A stretch of DNA of 64,000 nt. Source: Symbiodinium natans (taxonomy: Eukaryota > Sar > Dinophyceae > Suessiales > Symbiodiniaceae). The notes below the pieces were generated by a model. The model was not told the DNA's origin and did no database searches. It worked only from the letters and a program-made list of their open reading frames with translations. Each line of letters opens with the position of its first letter. The stretch's first letter is position 1. Where the stretch lies: the NCBI GenBank assembly GCA_905221605.1, contig CAJNDS010002090.1:142045-206044 (forward strand). Reading direction: 5' to 3'. Of this stretch, positions 63,193 to 64,000 are shown piece after piece. The position numbers and the translations under genes were made by a program.

Positions 63193-64000
63193 CTGGGCTT
63201 TGCGTTTCTAGGCTCAGTGGTTGGCTGGTTTTAAGTTGGGGTCCCGTTTTGGGGCAGCACTTTCTGTTTTTTTGGGGGGGATTCAAACACAAGTTTTGCC
63301 TGCTGTGCTGGGAAGTCTTTAACCCTAAACCCTAAACCCTAAACCCTAAACGCTGAACCCTGAACCCTACACCCTAAACCCTAGACCCTAACAACCCTCA
63401 ACCAGGAAGTCCTGAACAGGATGGTGAGGTTCGCCCACTTCAAAAAGCATTTTAAAACGTATCTGCAGAACACACTTAAGAGCTAGAAGGGTTTAGGGTT
63501 TAGGGTTTAGGGTTTAGGGTTTAGGGTTTAGGGTTTGGAAGGGTTTATGTTCTGAGTATCGTCAAATCAACACCCACTTTACACTCACCAAAGAAACCCG
63601 AGAAAACACTCACCAAAAAACAGTAATATGAACCCTGGCCATGCAGAAGCCCCTATAGCCTAAACCTTTTAAATTTTCAATCCTGACTCAGGCCACCCCC
63701 CCCCCCCCCAACCCGAGAATCCTATCGGGTTTGGACCCCCTCCTCCCGCCTCCCCCCTTCCCCCTCCCCTCCCCCCTCTTCCTTCCACTTGAGTGCGAGT
63801 TAGGCTTTGGGGCTTAGGGTCCAAAACAGGAAACACTTCCAGCTCTAAGAATACCCGAAACCCTAAACCCTTACCTCGATCATCCATTGAGGCAGTCTTG
63901 AGTTTCTAGCTGCAGGATACAGGGTTTCCCGACCATTTCATGCACCTCACCATACTTTCTTGGGCCGTACAGTCGTAACAATAGCTAGGAACTTGAAGAA

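Larger units (their letters stand above)
1..64000. repeat. dispersed telomere-type TTTAGGG/CCCTAAA repeats
   Basis: Tracts of 2 to about 40 units in both orientations occur every few hundred bases outside the two LTR elements, almost always in introns or between genes. Larger tracts: 5892-5965, 6020-6073, 7868-7970, 8283-8350, 11092-11160, 11319-11378, 11805-11872, 46228-46330, 60017-60084, 61737-61830, 63490-63537. The element interiors are free of them. Confidence 0.95.

Noticed and set aside
1-64000. True telomere or subtelomere end
   Set aside because: Arrays are short, in both orientations, and lie in introns of conserved genes on both sides. Nothing marks a chromosome end.

Overview
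The window looks like nuclear DNA of a dinoflagellate, probably Suessiales/Symbiodiniaceae-like. Three things point there: the gag region of the large retrotransposon reads like a family I know from those genomes, interspersed telomere-type (TTTAGGG)n repeats are everywhere, and the host introns can only be closed with a mixture of GC, GT and GA donors joined to AG|G acceptors. All of this is by eye; no database was searched.

Host genes. The large open frames belong to mobile elements. The host genes are on the minus strand, broken into 25-100 bp exons lying between telomere-like arrays. From right to left: (1) a type IB DNA topoisomerase (TOP1), 20 exons placed from about 63.2 kb to a stop at 15,398, including the active-site Tyr exon; (2) a cluster of unassigned exon-like blocks (15.2-8.6 kb); (3) a type I methionine aminopeptidase, six exons (8,501-5,554); (4) an MCTS1/Tma20-like gene, five exons from its ATG at 2,558 to 140, running off the left edge. 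All point the same way, as in dinoflagellate unidirectional gene clusters. Most introns begin with TTTAGGG and end with CCCTAAA when read in the gene sense, so intron ends are potentially self-complementary.

Two LTR retrotransposons sit inside TOP1 introns. Element 1 (23,372-38,782, 15.4 kb, identical 169-bp LTRs) is Ty1/copia-like: gag-protease-integrase, a 0.84-kb inverted-repeat-ended insertion that splits pol, then RT-RNase H. A 5.5-kb downstream cassette encodes a Tpt1/KptA-like RNA 2'-phosphotransferase (ADP-ribosyltransferase-fold) domain and an endonuclease/exonuclease/phosphatase (EEP) domain. The cassette is bounded by an approximately 19-bp direct repeat. Element 1 also carries about 16 copies of a dispersed 26-34 nt hairpin whose inner and outer stems differ between copies but stay complementary. 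I regard this as the strongest undescribed signal in the window. Element 2 (49,897-58,652, 287-bp LTRs, TAGGG target duplication in telomeric repeat) has no recognisable pol. It has a copia-style half-tRNA primer site and encodes WW, OB/S1-like, MLLE (PABC-like) and six CCCH zinc-finger modules. Its last two frames are one frame interrupted by a single UGA-CGG followed by a strong stem-loop, which matches a known class of readthrough signal.

The rest is intron or intergenic repeat: TTTAGGG arrays and homogenised variants, several palindromic MITE families (one with 3-bp TWA duplications and ends that merge into telomere repeat), a pogo-like MITE, a LINE-like ORF fragment, microsatellites and poly-C runs.
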